A DNA stretch of 64,000 nt, taken from the NCBI RefSeq assembly GCF_052065755.1, contig NZ_JBQHTK010000002.1, positions 1-64,000 on the forward strand. The letters are read 5' to 3'. How positions within the stretch are numbered: the first letter of the stretch is position 1; each line of letters begins with the position of its first letter. Under the pieces are notes generated by a model, which worked only from the letters and a program-made list of their open reading frames with translations, ran no database searches and was not told where the DNA came from. Made by a program: the position numbers and the translations under genes. Origin of the DNA: Allocoprococcus sp004560705 (GTDB lineage Bacteria; Bacillota; Clostridia; Lachnospirales; Lachnospiraceae). This document shows positions 16,380-23,624 of this stretch, in pieces.

Positions 16380-16434
16380 GGAGTTGTTATCCTTAGATCA
16401 AGTGAAGAGGGAATTTTTTATAAGGAGGAAATGT

Positions 16435-16611
16435 ATGCGTGCAATCAGGAAAATGGCTATTCTACTAGTGGTTTTATGGGTGTTACTGGTGGTTGTTGGA
16501 AATAATACGGCATCTATTAGTGAAGCCATCTGGGAAATTATGAATGCATTTATGCCAGTAGTAATTGTACTCATTGGCATTGGCTTGATGATTCGATCAA
16601 TTTTTAAGTAA
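16435..16611 (+). CDS. Small two-helix membrane protein (58 residues)
   Basis: AAGGAGG (16422-16428) supports the ATG at 16435. The product has a basic start, a hydrophobic helix (MAILLVVLWVLLVVVG), a short polar stretch, and a second helix (FMPVVIVLIGIGLMI) with a basic end. It is not recognised. It is similar in design to the small membrane protein at 5650. Confidence 0.5.
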   Translation: MRAIRKMAILLVVLWVLLVVVGNNTASISEAIWEIMNAFMPVVIVLIGIGLMIRSIFK

Positions 16612-16628
16612 AGAGGAGGTCTTGAAAT

Positions 16629-16802
16629 ATGAAGATAAAGAACAAATTTCTGCAGGACATTAAAAATGGCCAGGGAGTGGAACGTCATAGTGTCCTTGAT
16701 AAGGGCGGCGTATGGATAAAGCCGACCATGGTTTTTGAAATGAAGAAAACATATAACCGCAAGCGCCAGAAGCAGGAATTAAGAAAGATGATGGAATATT
16801 AG
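16629..16802 (+). CDS. Basic 57-residue protein
   Basis: GAGGAGG at 16613-16619 precedes the ATG at 16629. The product is lysine/arginine-rich (for example TYNRKRQKQELRKMM), soluble, and might bind nucleic acid. No family is recognised. It lies in line with its neighbours and has a good ribosome site. Confidence 0.45.
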   Translation: MKIKNKFLQDIKNGQGVERHSVLDKGGVWIKPTMVFEMKKTYNRKRQKQELRKMMEY

Positions 16803-16851
16803 AACTGCCGAGAGAAAGGGCAAGAAATACTGTAAAGAAGGAGTGGGGTAC

Positions 16852-18705
16852 ATGAAAGACAGAAGTACTATGGGACCAATTGAATATATTGCGGAAAGCG
16901 TATTTTGGGGCTTGATAAGCATGATTTGGTATAAAAATATTCTTTTTCGCTGTCTTCCAAATCTGACATATGAAACATCCAGGTATGTTCTTTGGAGTAT
17001 GCTACTTGCTTCGATAGTAGTCTGTTCTGGATATTTCTTTAGAAAGAAAAGGACTGGCTGGAGTGTTTTAGTATCATTACTGTTTCCTTATGGTCTCTAT
17101 ACTATTGGAGCATATTGGAAAACGCTTCAGAACAGAATCATAATCGTGCTTGTGATTTCGACAGTAATATCTTTCCTGTTGGGAATTCTTGTGATGACAC
17201 GCAGAATTAATCGTAGAAAAAGCTTAAAACGCGTTATTGTGAAAAGAATTCAAAGATGGGCATGTACAACGGGAACCATTTTCTCTATTGCGATGGCGGT
17301 GATTGTGGTGCCTCTTCTGTTACAAGGCGCCTTTGGGATGACTCTCTTTAAGTCTAGTGTCGAAGCTAATATTGGAATTGGAACAGAAGAACAAACAATT
17401 TCCAATAATATTGATATGGTTTTAAAATTACAGGCAGAAGAATGGTGCTCACTTAGTACAAACGAAAAACTCAACGTACTTCAGTGTGTGGCAAATATCG
17501 AGGCACATTATCTAGGGATCTCTAACGAGTTGAATGTAGGTGCTTCCAATTTACCGGAATATACACTTGCCTGTTATTCAGATGCCTCCCATACAATCTA
17601 TCTCAATCTTGAACACTTGGAAAACGATCCCGTGGATGAGGTTCTGAACTCGTGTTGCCATGAGGCCTACCATAGTTATCAGCATAGGTTAGTTGACGCT
17701 TATAATGAAGCCTCTGAAGACGTTCAGAAACTTCGTGTTTATAAGAATACTGTTCATTATGTTGATGAGTTTGGTGCTTATGTGGATGGGTATGAAGACT
17801 TCTGTTCATATTATTCGCAGCAGTGTGAGAAGGATGCGCGTACATATGCAGAGGATGCTGTTGAGGATTATTATTCAAGAATAGATGAGTATCTAAATGG
17901 CGATTCGGAACAAAAGGATGGGATGGTTATTGGATCTTATTTGAAACAGTATTCAGTGGAAGTTTCACCGGAAGGAGAATTTTTACTGGATCCAGACGGT
18001 AACAATATTGCTGGTCCATATCGTAAAGTATATGCTGACGATTTGAAATGGTGCTGGGATGAAACCTGCCGGTATGAGGATGCAAATGGTATGTTAGGAT
18101 ACTTGGCACCCGATGGGAAAGAATTGACTTCAGCGTTGTTCGTTGAAGCATCGGAAATGTCTGATGGAAAGGCTCGGGTTAGAGAAAAGTCCGGAGGCGT
18201 GTATTATATTAATTCTTCCTTTGAAAGAATATCTGATGATTATCTAGATGGATTCGAATATGAACATCAAGGCCTTTTTGCCAGAGTTCAGCTAGAAGAC
18301 AAAACCTGGGGGATAATTGATAGGCATGGTGATCTCGTGCTTGAAGGCGCAGATTCAATTCAACCATTGCCACTTGTTACCGTATATGGTAGTGCGATAA
18401 TTGGTGGTAAGGCTTGTTTGTTAGAGTTGGATCTTGATACTGCAGAGCAAATCAAAATTGTTAAAGAGTTCGACGAGTTTTGTGAAATCTCAGAAGTGTA
18501 CTATGGATTGTTTGCAACCGTGATTAATAGTGAGGGCATGATCGGTGTTGTTGATTGCACCGGAGATGTTGTCATTCCAGCTCAATATAAGTCTATAGAT
18601 TATGAAGTAATCTTTCATGAAGAGTCTGTGTGGGTTGGAGATGATATCGTCTTTCATTGTTATGAAGAAAATGGATTGGAAAAAATTATTGAGAAAAAGT
18701 GGTAA
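16852..18705 (+). CDS. Membrane HExxH protein with WG-type repeats
   Basis: The ATG at 16852 follows AAGGAGTGGGG. Of 617 residues, the first 165 contain four or five membrane segments. An extracytoplasmic or cytoplasmic zincin-like domain follows, with CCHEAYHSYQHR (HExxH near residue 269). The C-terminal third consists of WG-type repeats (GYLAPDGKEL, WGIIDRHGDLV, GVVDCTGDVVIPAQYKSI), a beta-propeller-like binding module. It is the third HExxH protein in this cluster. The role is unknown; processing of a secreted or membrane product is plausible. Confidence 0.65.
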   Translation: MKDRSTMGPIEYIAESVFWGLISMIWYKNILFRCLPNLTYETSRYVLWSMLLASIVVCSGYFFRKKRTGWSVLVSLLFPYGLYTIGAYWKTLQNRIIIVLVISTVISFLLGILVMTRRINRRKSLKRVIVKRIQRWACTTGTIFSIAMAVIVVPLLLQGAFGMTLFKSSVEANIGIGTEEQTISNNIDMVLKLQAEEWCSLSTNEKLNVLQCVANIEAHYLGISNELNVGASNLPEYTLACYSDASHTIYLNLEHLENDPVDEVLNSCCHEAYHSYQHRLVDAYNEASEDVQKLRVYKNTVHYVDEFGAYVDGYEDFCSYYSQQCEKDARTYAEDAVEDYYSRIDEYLNGDSEQKDGMVIGSYLKQYSVEVSPEGEFLLDPDGNNIAGPYRKVYADDLKWCWDETCRYEDANGMLGYLAPDGKELTSALFVEASEMSDGKARVREKSGGVYYINSSFERISDDYLDGFEYEHQGLFARVQLEDKTWGIIDRHGDLVLEGADSIQPLPLVTVYGSAIIGGKACLLELDLDTAEQIKIVKEFDEFCEISEVYYGLFATVINSEGMIGVVDCTGDVVIPAQYKSIDYEVIFHEESVWVGDDIVFHCYEENGLEKIIEKKW

Positions 18706-18720
18706 GAAGGAAGAAATACA

Positions 18721-19335
18721 ATGAAGAAAAAAATTGTTATTATTAGTGGTTTCTCAGGCGTTGGAAAAGGCAGTGTGATACATCGGCTTATGGAAATTGA
18801 TGAGTTGGTTTTTAAGGATCAATCAAAGATTTGGCTTCCCGTGTCAGATACTTCAAGAACAATGCGAAATAAGGAAGATAACTATAACTTTGTCTCTATA
18901 ACAGATTTTCAAAAACGAGTAAATGAAGGCTATTATCTTGAATATAATTGTTATGATGAAAATGGTTACAGAACTCCAAGAGAGCCGGTTCTTGATGCCC
19001 TTGGCAAAGGAGAAACTGTCATTCTGGAAATTGACAGAAATGGTATGGAGCAGATCCTGTCAGATGAGCGCCTGATAGATGTGGATATTATTACTATATT
19101 TATTTGCGCCAATGCAAATAAATTACAAGCTAGGCTGCTTCATAGAGGAGACGGCAAAGACGATATTTCGCGGCGAATGATCATTGCGTATAACGAACTT
19201 AGCCACTTAAGTAAGTATGATCATATATTTATCAATGATGACATAGATAAGACAGCGCTTCGTGTGTGGGCGTTGGTTCATGGACTCCCCGTATCGGATG
19301 ATGGTTTTAGTGAAGACTTATTTTATCAAGGATAA
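18721..19335 (+). CDS. Guanylate-kinase-like protein
   Basis: The 204-residue product has the P-loop GFSGVGKGS at residues 9-17, DTSRTMRNKEDNYNFVS corresponding to the GMP-binding SRTxR..E..G.DY/F segment of guanylate kinase, and a lid region with LLHRGDGKDDISRRM. True Gmk converts GMP to GDP. This accessory copy diverges in the GMP-binding part and may be a nucleotide kinase of the element rather than the housekeeping enzyme. RBS AAGAAGGAAG precedes the ATG. Confidence 0.75.
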   Translation: MKKKIVIISGFSGVGKGSVIHRLMEIDELVFKDQSKIWLPVSDTSRTMRNKEDNYNFVSITDFQKRVNEGYYLEYNCYDENGYRTPREPVLDALGKGETVILEIDRNGMEQILSDERLIDVDIITIFICANANKLQARLLHRGDGKDDISRRMIIAYNELSHLSKYDHIFINDDIDKTALRVWALVHGLPVSDDGFSEDLFYQG

Positions 19336-19375
19336 TACTTGTTTCCTTTTGAAGGCAATAGGAGGAATTGCAGCT

Positions 19376-19662
19376 ATGAATATAAGACATAAAAAGTTTG
19401 TCGAAACTATAAGACTTAAAATTGATGTGGAGGAAGGGGCACCGAAATCCTTTTCAAATGAATCGGATGAGGACGTGGATACAGATTCTTTTGACCTACA
19501 GGCCGAATTGGAAAGAAAGTTTGATGAAATTATTCTTTTGATGAGAATAAGGGCAATTTTCAGTTTGGACTCTGTATCGATAGCAAAATGAAGAATATTA
19601 GATATCTTGTTGACGTAGACGATGACAATGTACACTTCCATACGAAATGCTCGTGCAGGTGA
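19376..19662 (+). pseudogene. Decayed YbjN-like gene
   Basis: A good ribosome site (AGGAGG) and ATG at 19376 open a frame that ends out of register at 19591. In another frame, 19531-19662 encodes YSFDENKGNFQFGL followed by NIRYLVDVDDD, which matches HYSFDEERGIFDFGL and KIKYLIDVKED of the YbjN-like protein at 1948. One indel near 19530 explains the break, and the matching frame then stops at 19660-19662. So a second copy of this adaptor-like gene existed here and has decayed. Confidence 0.65.
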
Positions 19663-19772
19663 ACGCATATTATGATGAAGAATGCAGAAAGCTTGAAAAT
19701 CATATAAGGGAACTTGAGGAGAAATTAGCCTGCATGAAAGCTGAATTGAAGGAAGAAGGTGATGCTGCCTAA
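19647..19772 (+). CDS. 41-residue coiled-coil peptide
   Basis: An ATG at 19647 opens a 41-codon frame with heptad-like ECRKLENHIRELEEKLACM, a strong coiled-coil pattern. No good ribosome site is visible. It overlaps the end of the decayed YbjN-like frame and could be the remaining C-terminal part of that gene in a third register. Confidence 0.3.
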   Translation: MLVQVNAYYDEECRKLENHIRELEEKLACMKAELKEEGDAA

Positions 19773-19889
19773 CGATAATGTATATCATCCAAGCTAAACA
19801 GCCATTGCTTTCTTTTCTCTTCCCCCTTAAGAGTTTGAGAATCCTGTTTGGTAAAGTTAAATCAAGGATCAATCAAAACATAAACTATA

Positions 19890-20448
19890 TCAATATTTGA
19901 ATCATGTCTGTGATCAACTCGATGAACAAAGCGTGTCAGCGCTTCGAGGTGTGTGGTAGGCTCAGTAAGTCTCTGCAAGGATACCTGTAGGGGGCAAGCT
20001 GTCTTAGTTTAGTGATAAATTGAGAGGAGATGGAATCATCAACAGCAACACATATCGCAGAACTGTTTGCTTTAAATAGCACGACCCTTCTGGGTGCAGC
20101 AATAGACGCCCACTGTGTGGGAATAACCCTATGGGATATCGGCCTGGAAACCGATACGACGGAGGGAATCCAAATAATGCACTTTGCCTTGAAATGAAGA
20201 AATTCATGTATAACAGAAGCGGTTGGTAAGAGTAGCCGAATGGCATCATCGGAAGATGGATATTCTCTCTGAATGATCGGTGAATTTAAAGGTAATCAAT
20301 CCTTTACAGGCTTGGGCATTTGCCAGGGCAAGAAGTTAAGGGTAGCTCCCTGAAGCTCAGACTTGTCTTCCTGTTGGCTGAATATTGAAGAAAAACAGAA
20401 GATGTACGGCGAAGGCCGGATCACAGACATGATTGAGGTATTGATGTC
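19890..20448 (+). ncRNA. Candidate large structured non-coding RNA
   Basis: There is no gene on either strand, but many perfect hairpins follow each other. AAGCG/CGCTT sits inside CTCG/CGAG (about 19917-19948). Then come ACCC-TTCT-GGGT (near 20083), CCCAC-TGT-GTGGG (20109-20121), TATCGG/CCGATA with an 8-base loop (20137-20156), CCGA/TCGG (20236-20252), TAAAGG/CCTTTA (20287-20306), AGCT/AGCT (20344-20357) and CGGC-GAAG-GCCG (20407-20418). Size and density resemble the large ornate bacterial RNAs found in mobile elements, such as ROOL and GOLLD, but I cannot assign a family. Confidence 0.5.
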
Positions 20449-20739
20449 ATGAGTAAAGGAGCTGAGGAGCTTGGATATGCAGAAACTCCGGTATCAATAA
20501 CAAATTGGATCTTATTATCTGATTATCTGAAAGAATCGTCAGAAGTGAGGATATTTATGAAGGTTATTAGAGAGTATTCTCTTCTCTTACCCTTATATAA
20601 ACTCTATGAAATTTTTGCACTGGCAGAGAGGAGGCTGTCAGAAAACGAGTTTGAAGTATTGATTGAAGAACTGTGGAAAAACATCTATGAACTGGAGGTG
20701 GATCATTGTTTAAAGAGAAATTATTTGATGCGGCATTAG
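20449..20739 (+). CDS. Small helical protein (96 residues)
   Basis: The ATG at 20449 has only a weak upstream GAGG. The product is helical and acidic with no known motif. Its end overlaps the start of the next gene, which has a strong ribosome site inside this frame. No function is recognised. Confidence 0.5.
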   Translation: MSKGAEELGYAETPVSITNWILLSDYLKESSEVRIFMKVIREYSLLLPLYKLYEIFALAERRLSENEFEVLIEELWKNIYELEVDHCLKRNYLMRH

Positions 20740-21110
20740 CTAACAAGGCTGCAGAAATTCCGGTTGCTATTACTCCAAAACCAGGAATGCGACAAGCATT
20801 TGCAGAGATGTTAGACATCTTAAAACACTGCAATGATGAGGTGATGTCGTGTGTACCGGAAAGATTTGTCACAATACTGAAAAAACATATGGATCCAAAT
20901 TGGGTTGTAAATCTTGATTTTTCCAAGGAATTGAAAGACATGGACATGCTGGTTGATACAAGAGTTCTTTTGTACTGGATTCACAGAGATTTTCTATGTT
21001 CAGAAACTGAACGGGAACAGATTATTGAAAAGAAAACATTAGAGGCAGCTGCAAGCGGTGAAATATATCCAACCATCTCCTTGTATGAGGTAATGGATAT
21101 GCTGGGGTGA
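20706..21110 (+). CDS. Hypothetical protein with TTG start (134 residues)
   Basis: GGAGGTG (20695-20701) is well placed for a TTG start at 20706, within the tail of the preceding gene. The soluble mixed alpha/beta product includes ITPKPGMRQAFAEML and VDTRVLLYWIHRDFLCSE. No family is recognised. The overlap suggests translational coupling. Confidence 0.6.
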   Translation: MFKEKLFDAALANKAAEIPVAITPKPGMRQAFAEMLDILKHCNDEVMSCVPERFVTILKKHMDPNWVVNLDFSKELKDMDMLVDTRVLLYWIHRDFLCSETEREQIIEKKTLEAAASGEIYPTISLYEVMDMLG

Positions 21111-21147
21111 GCAGGCGGCATTTGCACAGAGAAAGGTGGAATTTTAA

Positions 21148-21414
21148 ATGGATAATACTATTAAGCTTACGGACTCAAATGGACATGATGTGTACTTCGA
21201 GTTTCTTGATCTGATTGAGTTCGATAATGAAGAGTATGTTATTCTTCTTCCGATAGATGATACAGACGGTGAAGTAGTTATTCTGAAAATAGAGTCTATA
21301 GATGATCCAGATATGGAAAGCTATTGCTCAGTAGAAGATGAATACATACTCAATCAGGTGTTTGGCATATTCAAAGAAAAATTCAAGGATGAATTTGCAT
21401 TCCTGGAAGATTGA
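21148..21414 (+). CDS. DUF1292-like protein
   Basis: The 88-residue acidic product has the pattern of DUF1292/YrzB proteins: a beta-rich start (IKLTDSNGHDVYFEFLDL), EEYVILLPID, an EVVILKIES strand, then a helical FGIFKEKFKDEF end. The biochemical role of this family is not established. RBS AGAAAGGTGG precedes the ATG. Confidence 0.75.
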   Translation: MDNTIKLTDSNGHDVYFEFLDLIEFDNEEYVILLPIDDTDGEVVILKIESIDDPDMESYCSVEDEYILNQVFGIFKEKFKDEFAFLED

Positions 21415-21430
21415 GAAAATTAATTAGAAA

Positions 21431-21459
21431 TTGAAAATGTTGGCATTTTATGCTATACT
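21431..21459 (+). promoter_or_regulatory. Sigma-A type promoter
   Basis: TTGAAA (21431-21436) and TATACT (21454-21459) are separated by exactly 17 bases. It should drive the gene at 21617 and the sigma-like gene after it. A C-run (near 21544) lies in the resulting leader. Confidence 0.75.
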
Positions 21460-21616
21460 AAAAACTAAAAAATTGACCCGGTGGCTACAGTAACTGCAAG
21501 TTTTTAATCTCTGAACATGGAATCTTCTTTACAATAGAATAAATTCCCCCTTCGGTTATGTGAGAACTGTATGTAATAAAATTCATATTATCAACATTGA
21601 GGAGGAGATGTGTCAT

Positions 21617-22018
21617 ATGAAGAATACATTTAAAAGTTACATGAAGGAGCCATATGTTCTTGATTTCGGCGAGATGCAGAGGCTGCATGGAGAATTGTTA
21701 TCTGAAATAGGTAACGACCCTGATGCAATCGAATTATACGATGAGCTCGTTGATATTGCTACAAGATATGCAGCTATCCGTGCTAAATGGGGAAGATTGT
21801 CAAGGGAAGAGAAAATGGATACCGATTCTTTAAGAACGTCGCATCATAATTCAGTGATTATCCATTTTAATATGCTTGCAAGATATCTTCGGATGCAAGG
21901 GAAAAAAGCTGCGTGGCGCGATGCACTTGGAGATGATGAAGAAAACAGATATTATCGAAAGACGATTGGTGATTTTGGCTGTTACATCGTATTTGTGAAT
22001 AGTATCTGTGCAAGATAA
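21617..22018 (+). CDS. Hypothetical helical protein (133 residues)
   Basis: GGAGGAG at 21601 fits the ATG at 21617 better than the ATG at 21608. The product is helical, with ELYDELVDIATRYAAIRAKW and SHHNSVIIHFNMLARYLRMQG. It resembles small accessory proteins found beside conjugation or phage genes but has no motif I can name. The sigma-like gene follows 17 bases later. Confidence 0.6.
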   Translation: MKNTFKSYMKEPYVLDFGEMQRLHGELLSEIGNDPDAIELYDELVDIATRYAAIRAKWGRLSREEKMDTDSLRTSHHNSVIIHFNMLARYLRMQGKKAAWRDALGDDEENRYYRKTIGDFGCYIVFVNSICAR

Positions 22019-22035
22019 TTTCTAGGAGGTCAATT

Positions 22036-22755
22036 ATGAATTATTACAAAAGCTGGGAATCTTTTGTTTCGAATATCGATGTTATTCCAGACAAACTTGA
22101 TGGTGAAAAACTGATTCATATGGTATCTGCACTTTCATGTACTCGATCGGAACGTGAATCCTTAGGTAGAGCAGCAAAGGAGGGAGATAAAACTTCTTTA
22201 GAGTGCTTTTTAAATGCATATGTTCCGATGATTGTAGGGACTATGAAAAAATATGAACCACGAATTGGATATAGTCGAGACATATTGATGGGTTGTGTAG
22301 AAAAACTTCGGGAGAAAGTTGTGAACTCGCTGTATGTTGACAATCTTGAATATAATACAGCTCATTATGTTGACTGGATGGTAAGGAATGAAGTGACCAA
22401 ATTCATCGCATCACAGGATAAGTGTCCAGAAGAACATCTAGATGATAAAAAACAGAATGAGCCTAAAGTAGAAACTATAGATGAGTTGATTGAAAAAATA
22501 AGTGTTTCAATTTCTGATAAAGATCAAGCTGAAAGAATTGAGAAAATGCTTCAGGCTTGCAGAAATGACAGGGAAAGACAACTGCTTGCATTCAGATTTG
22601 GGTTGGTGGATGGAGTTCCCAAAACGCTTCAGGAAACGGCAGATAAATTTGGAATTAGCAGAGAACGAGCAAGACAGATAGAAAGTATGGCAATACGGAG
22701 ATGTGTATCGCATATAAGAAGGAGAAAGTCGCTTGCGGATTTTTTGAATGAATAA
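22036..22755 (+). CDS. Sigma-70-like transcription factor
   Basis: The 239-residue product has a clear C-terminal region 4 (LQETADKFGISRERARQIESMAIRRC) that would contact the -35 element. Its upstream half is divergent but retains helix patterns compatible with region 2 (SLECFLNAYVPMIVGTMKKY). It probably directs RNA polymerase to promoters of this element. RBS TAGGAGG precedes the ATG. The element has few obvious sigma-A promoters inside the cluster, which would fit use of a dedicated factor. Confidence 0.8.
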   Translation: MNYYKSWESFVSNIDVIPDKLDGEKLIHMVSALSCTRSERESLGRAAKEGDKTSLECFLNAYVPMIVGTMKKYEPRIGYSRDILMGCVEKLREKVVNSLYVDNLEYNTAHYVDWMVRNEVTKFIASQDKCPEEHLDDKKQNEPKVETIDELIEKISVSISDKDQAERIEKMLQACRNDRERQLLAFRFGLVDGVPKTLQETADKFGISRERARQIESMAIRRCVSHIRRRKSLADFLNE

Positions 22756-22774
22756 AGATTAGGAGGATGCGCAT

Positions 22775-22984
22775 ATGAGCATAAAGATAGTTTTCGATGA
22801 TGAATATGTAAAGAAGGCAATCCATTCAAATTGTCCATGGTTACAATATGAAGAAATAGATATTGCAAATTGTTCGGATCAGAAGATTCTTGATAGTTTG
22901 AGCTAATATATTCAGGGAGATTATGACGTGGAATATGTTCACATGGAAAGTCACGATATTGTAGCTGTGGTTGAACGAGACTAG
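22775..22984 (+). pseudogene. 69-codon small gene interrupted by in-frame TAA
   Basis: AGGAGG precedes an ATG at 22775. The frame runs for 43 codons to TAA at 22904-22906, then continues open in the same frame to TAG at 22982-22984 with protein-like sequence (YDVEYVHMESHDIVAVVERD). The whole would be a small acidic protein. A nonsense change or readthrough are the options; the next gene has its own ribosome site right after. Confidence 0.5.
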
Positions 22985-22999
22985 GAGGAGGACGTGCAA

Positions 23000-23482
23000 A
23001 TGAGCAAGAAACTCGTTGCATATTTCTCTGCCAGTGGAGTAACCGGCAGAGTTGCTAAGACTTTAGCAGAGGCGGCAAATGCCGACCTATATGAGATTAA
23101 ACCGCAGATTCCATACACTACTGCGGACCTAAACTGGATGGATAAGAAATCACGTAGCACGATTGAGATGCAGGATAAGGCATCAAGACCGGCAATGGCA
23201 GATTGTAATGCACCTGTGGCAGATGCAGACGTAATTTTTGTTGGTTTCCCGATTTGGTGGTATGTGGCACCACACATTATTAATTCCTTCCTGGAGGCAT
23301 ATGATTTTAGTGGAAAGACCATTGTACTTTTTGCTACTTCCGGTGGCAGTGATTTCGGAAGGACGCTGGAAGCATTGGAAGATAGTGTTCGAGGTACTGC
23401 ACATCTGATGGAAGGGAAAATGCTTAATGGAAAGCATGGTAAGGATGACATGGCAGTATGGATAAAAAGTCTGAACTTATAG
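23000..23482 (+). CDS. Flavodoxin
   Basis: The 160-residue product begins KKLVAYFSASGVTGRVAKTLA, the FMN phosphate-binding loop of flavodoxins. It continues with VGFPIWWYVAPHIINSFLE and ATSGGSDFG, the flavin-contacting loops of the flavodoxin_4 type. It transfers electrons in the cytoplasm. The ATG at 23000 is chosen over a GTG at 22994 by spacing from AGGAGGAGG. Its relation to the accessory cluster is unclear. Confidence 0.88.
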   Translation: MSKKLVAYFSASGVTGRVAKTLAEAANADLYEIKPQIPYTTADLNWMDKKSRSTIEMQDKASRPAMADCNAPVADADVIFVGFPIWWYVAPHIINSFLEAYDFSGKTIVLFATSGGSDFGRTLEALEDSVRGTAHLMEGKMLNGKHGKDDMAVWIKSLNL

Positions 23483-23539
23483 TTCATATCAGACAGTAAG
23501 TCGAGGATTCTTACGAGAGCCTTCCCTCCCTACTTGGGG

Positions 23540-23555
23540 AGACTGTCCGAAAACT
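23540..23555 (+). repeat. Left arm of an outer inverted repeat
   Basis: AGACTGTCCGAAAACT matches, with one difference, the reverse complement of 25506-25521. Similarity extends outward through AGCCT and CCCTCCC-type sequence (from 23518). The IS1182-type element lies between the two arms. Confidence 0.7.
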
Positions 23556-23624
23556 CGAACAATCTAACCTGATGTAAAATGGTTGATGCACTCATTTATG
23601 AGTGTTCAATATAGATTAAATTGC

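Noticed and set aside
20004..20249. 81-codon minus-strand frame inside the hairpin-rich stretch
   Set aside because: No ribosome site, no family, and low-complexity composition caused by the hairpins; the RNA explanation fits better.
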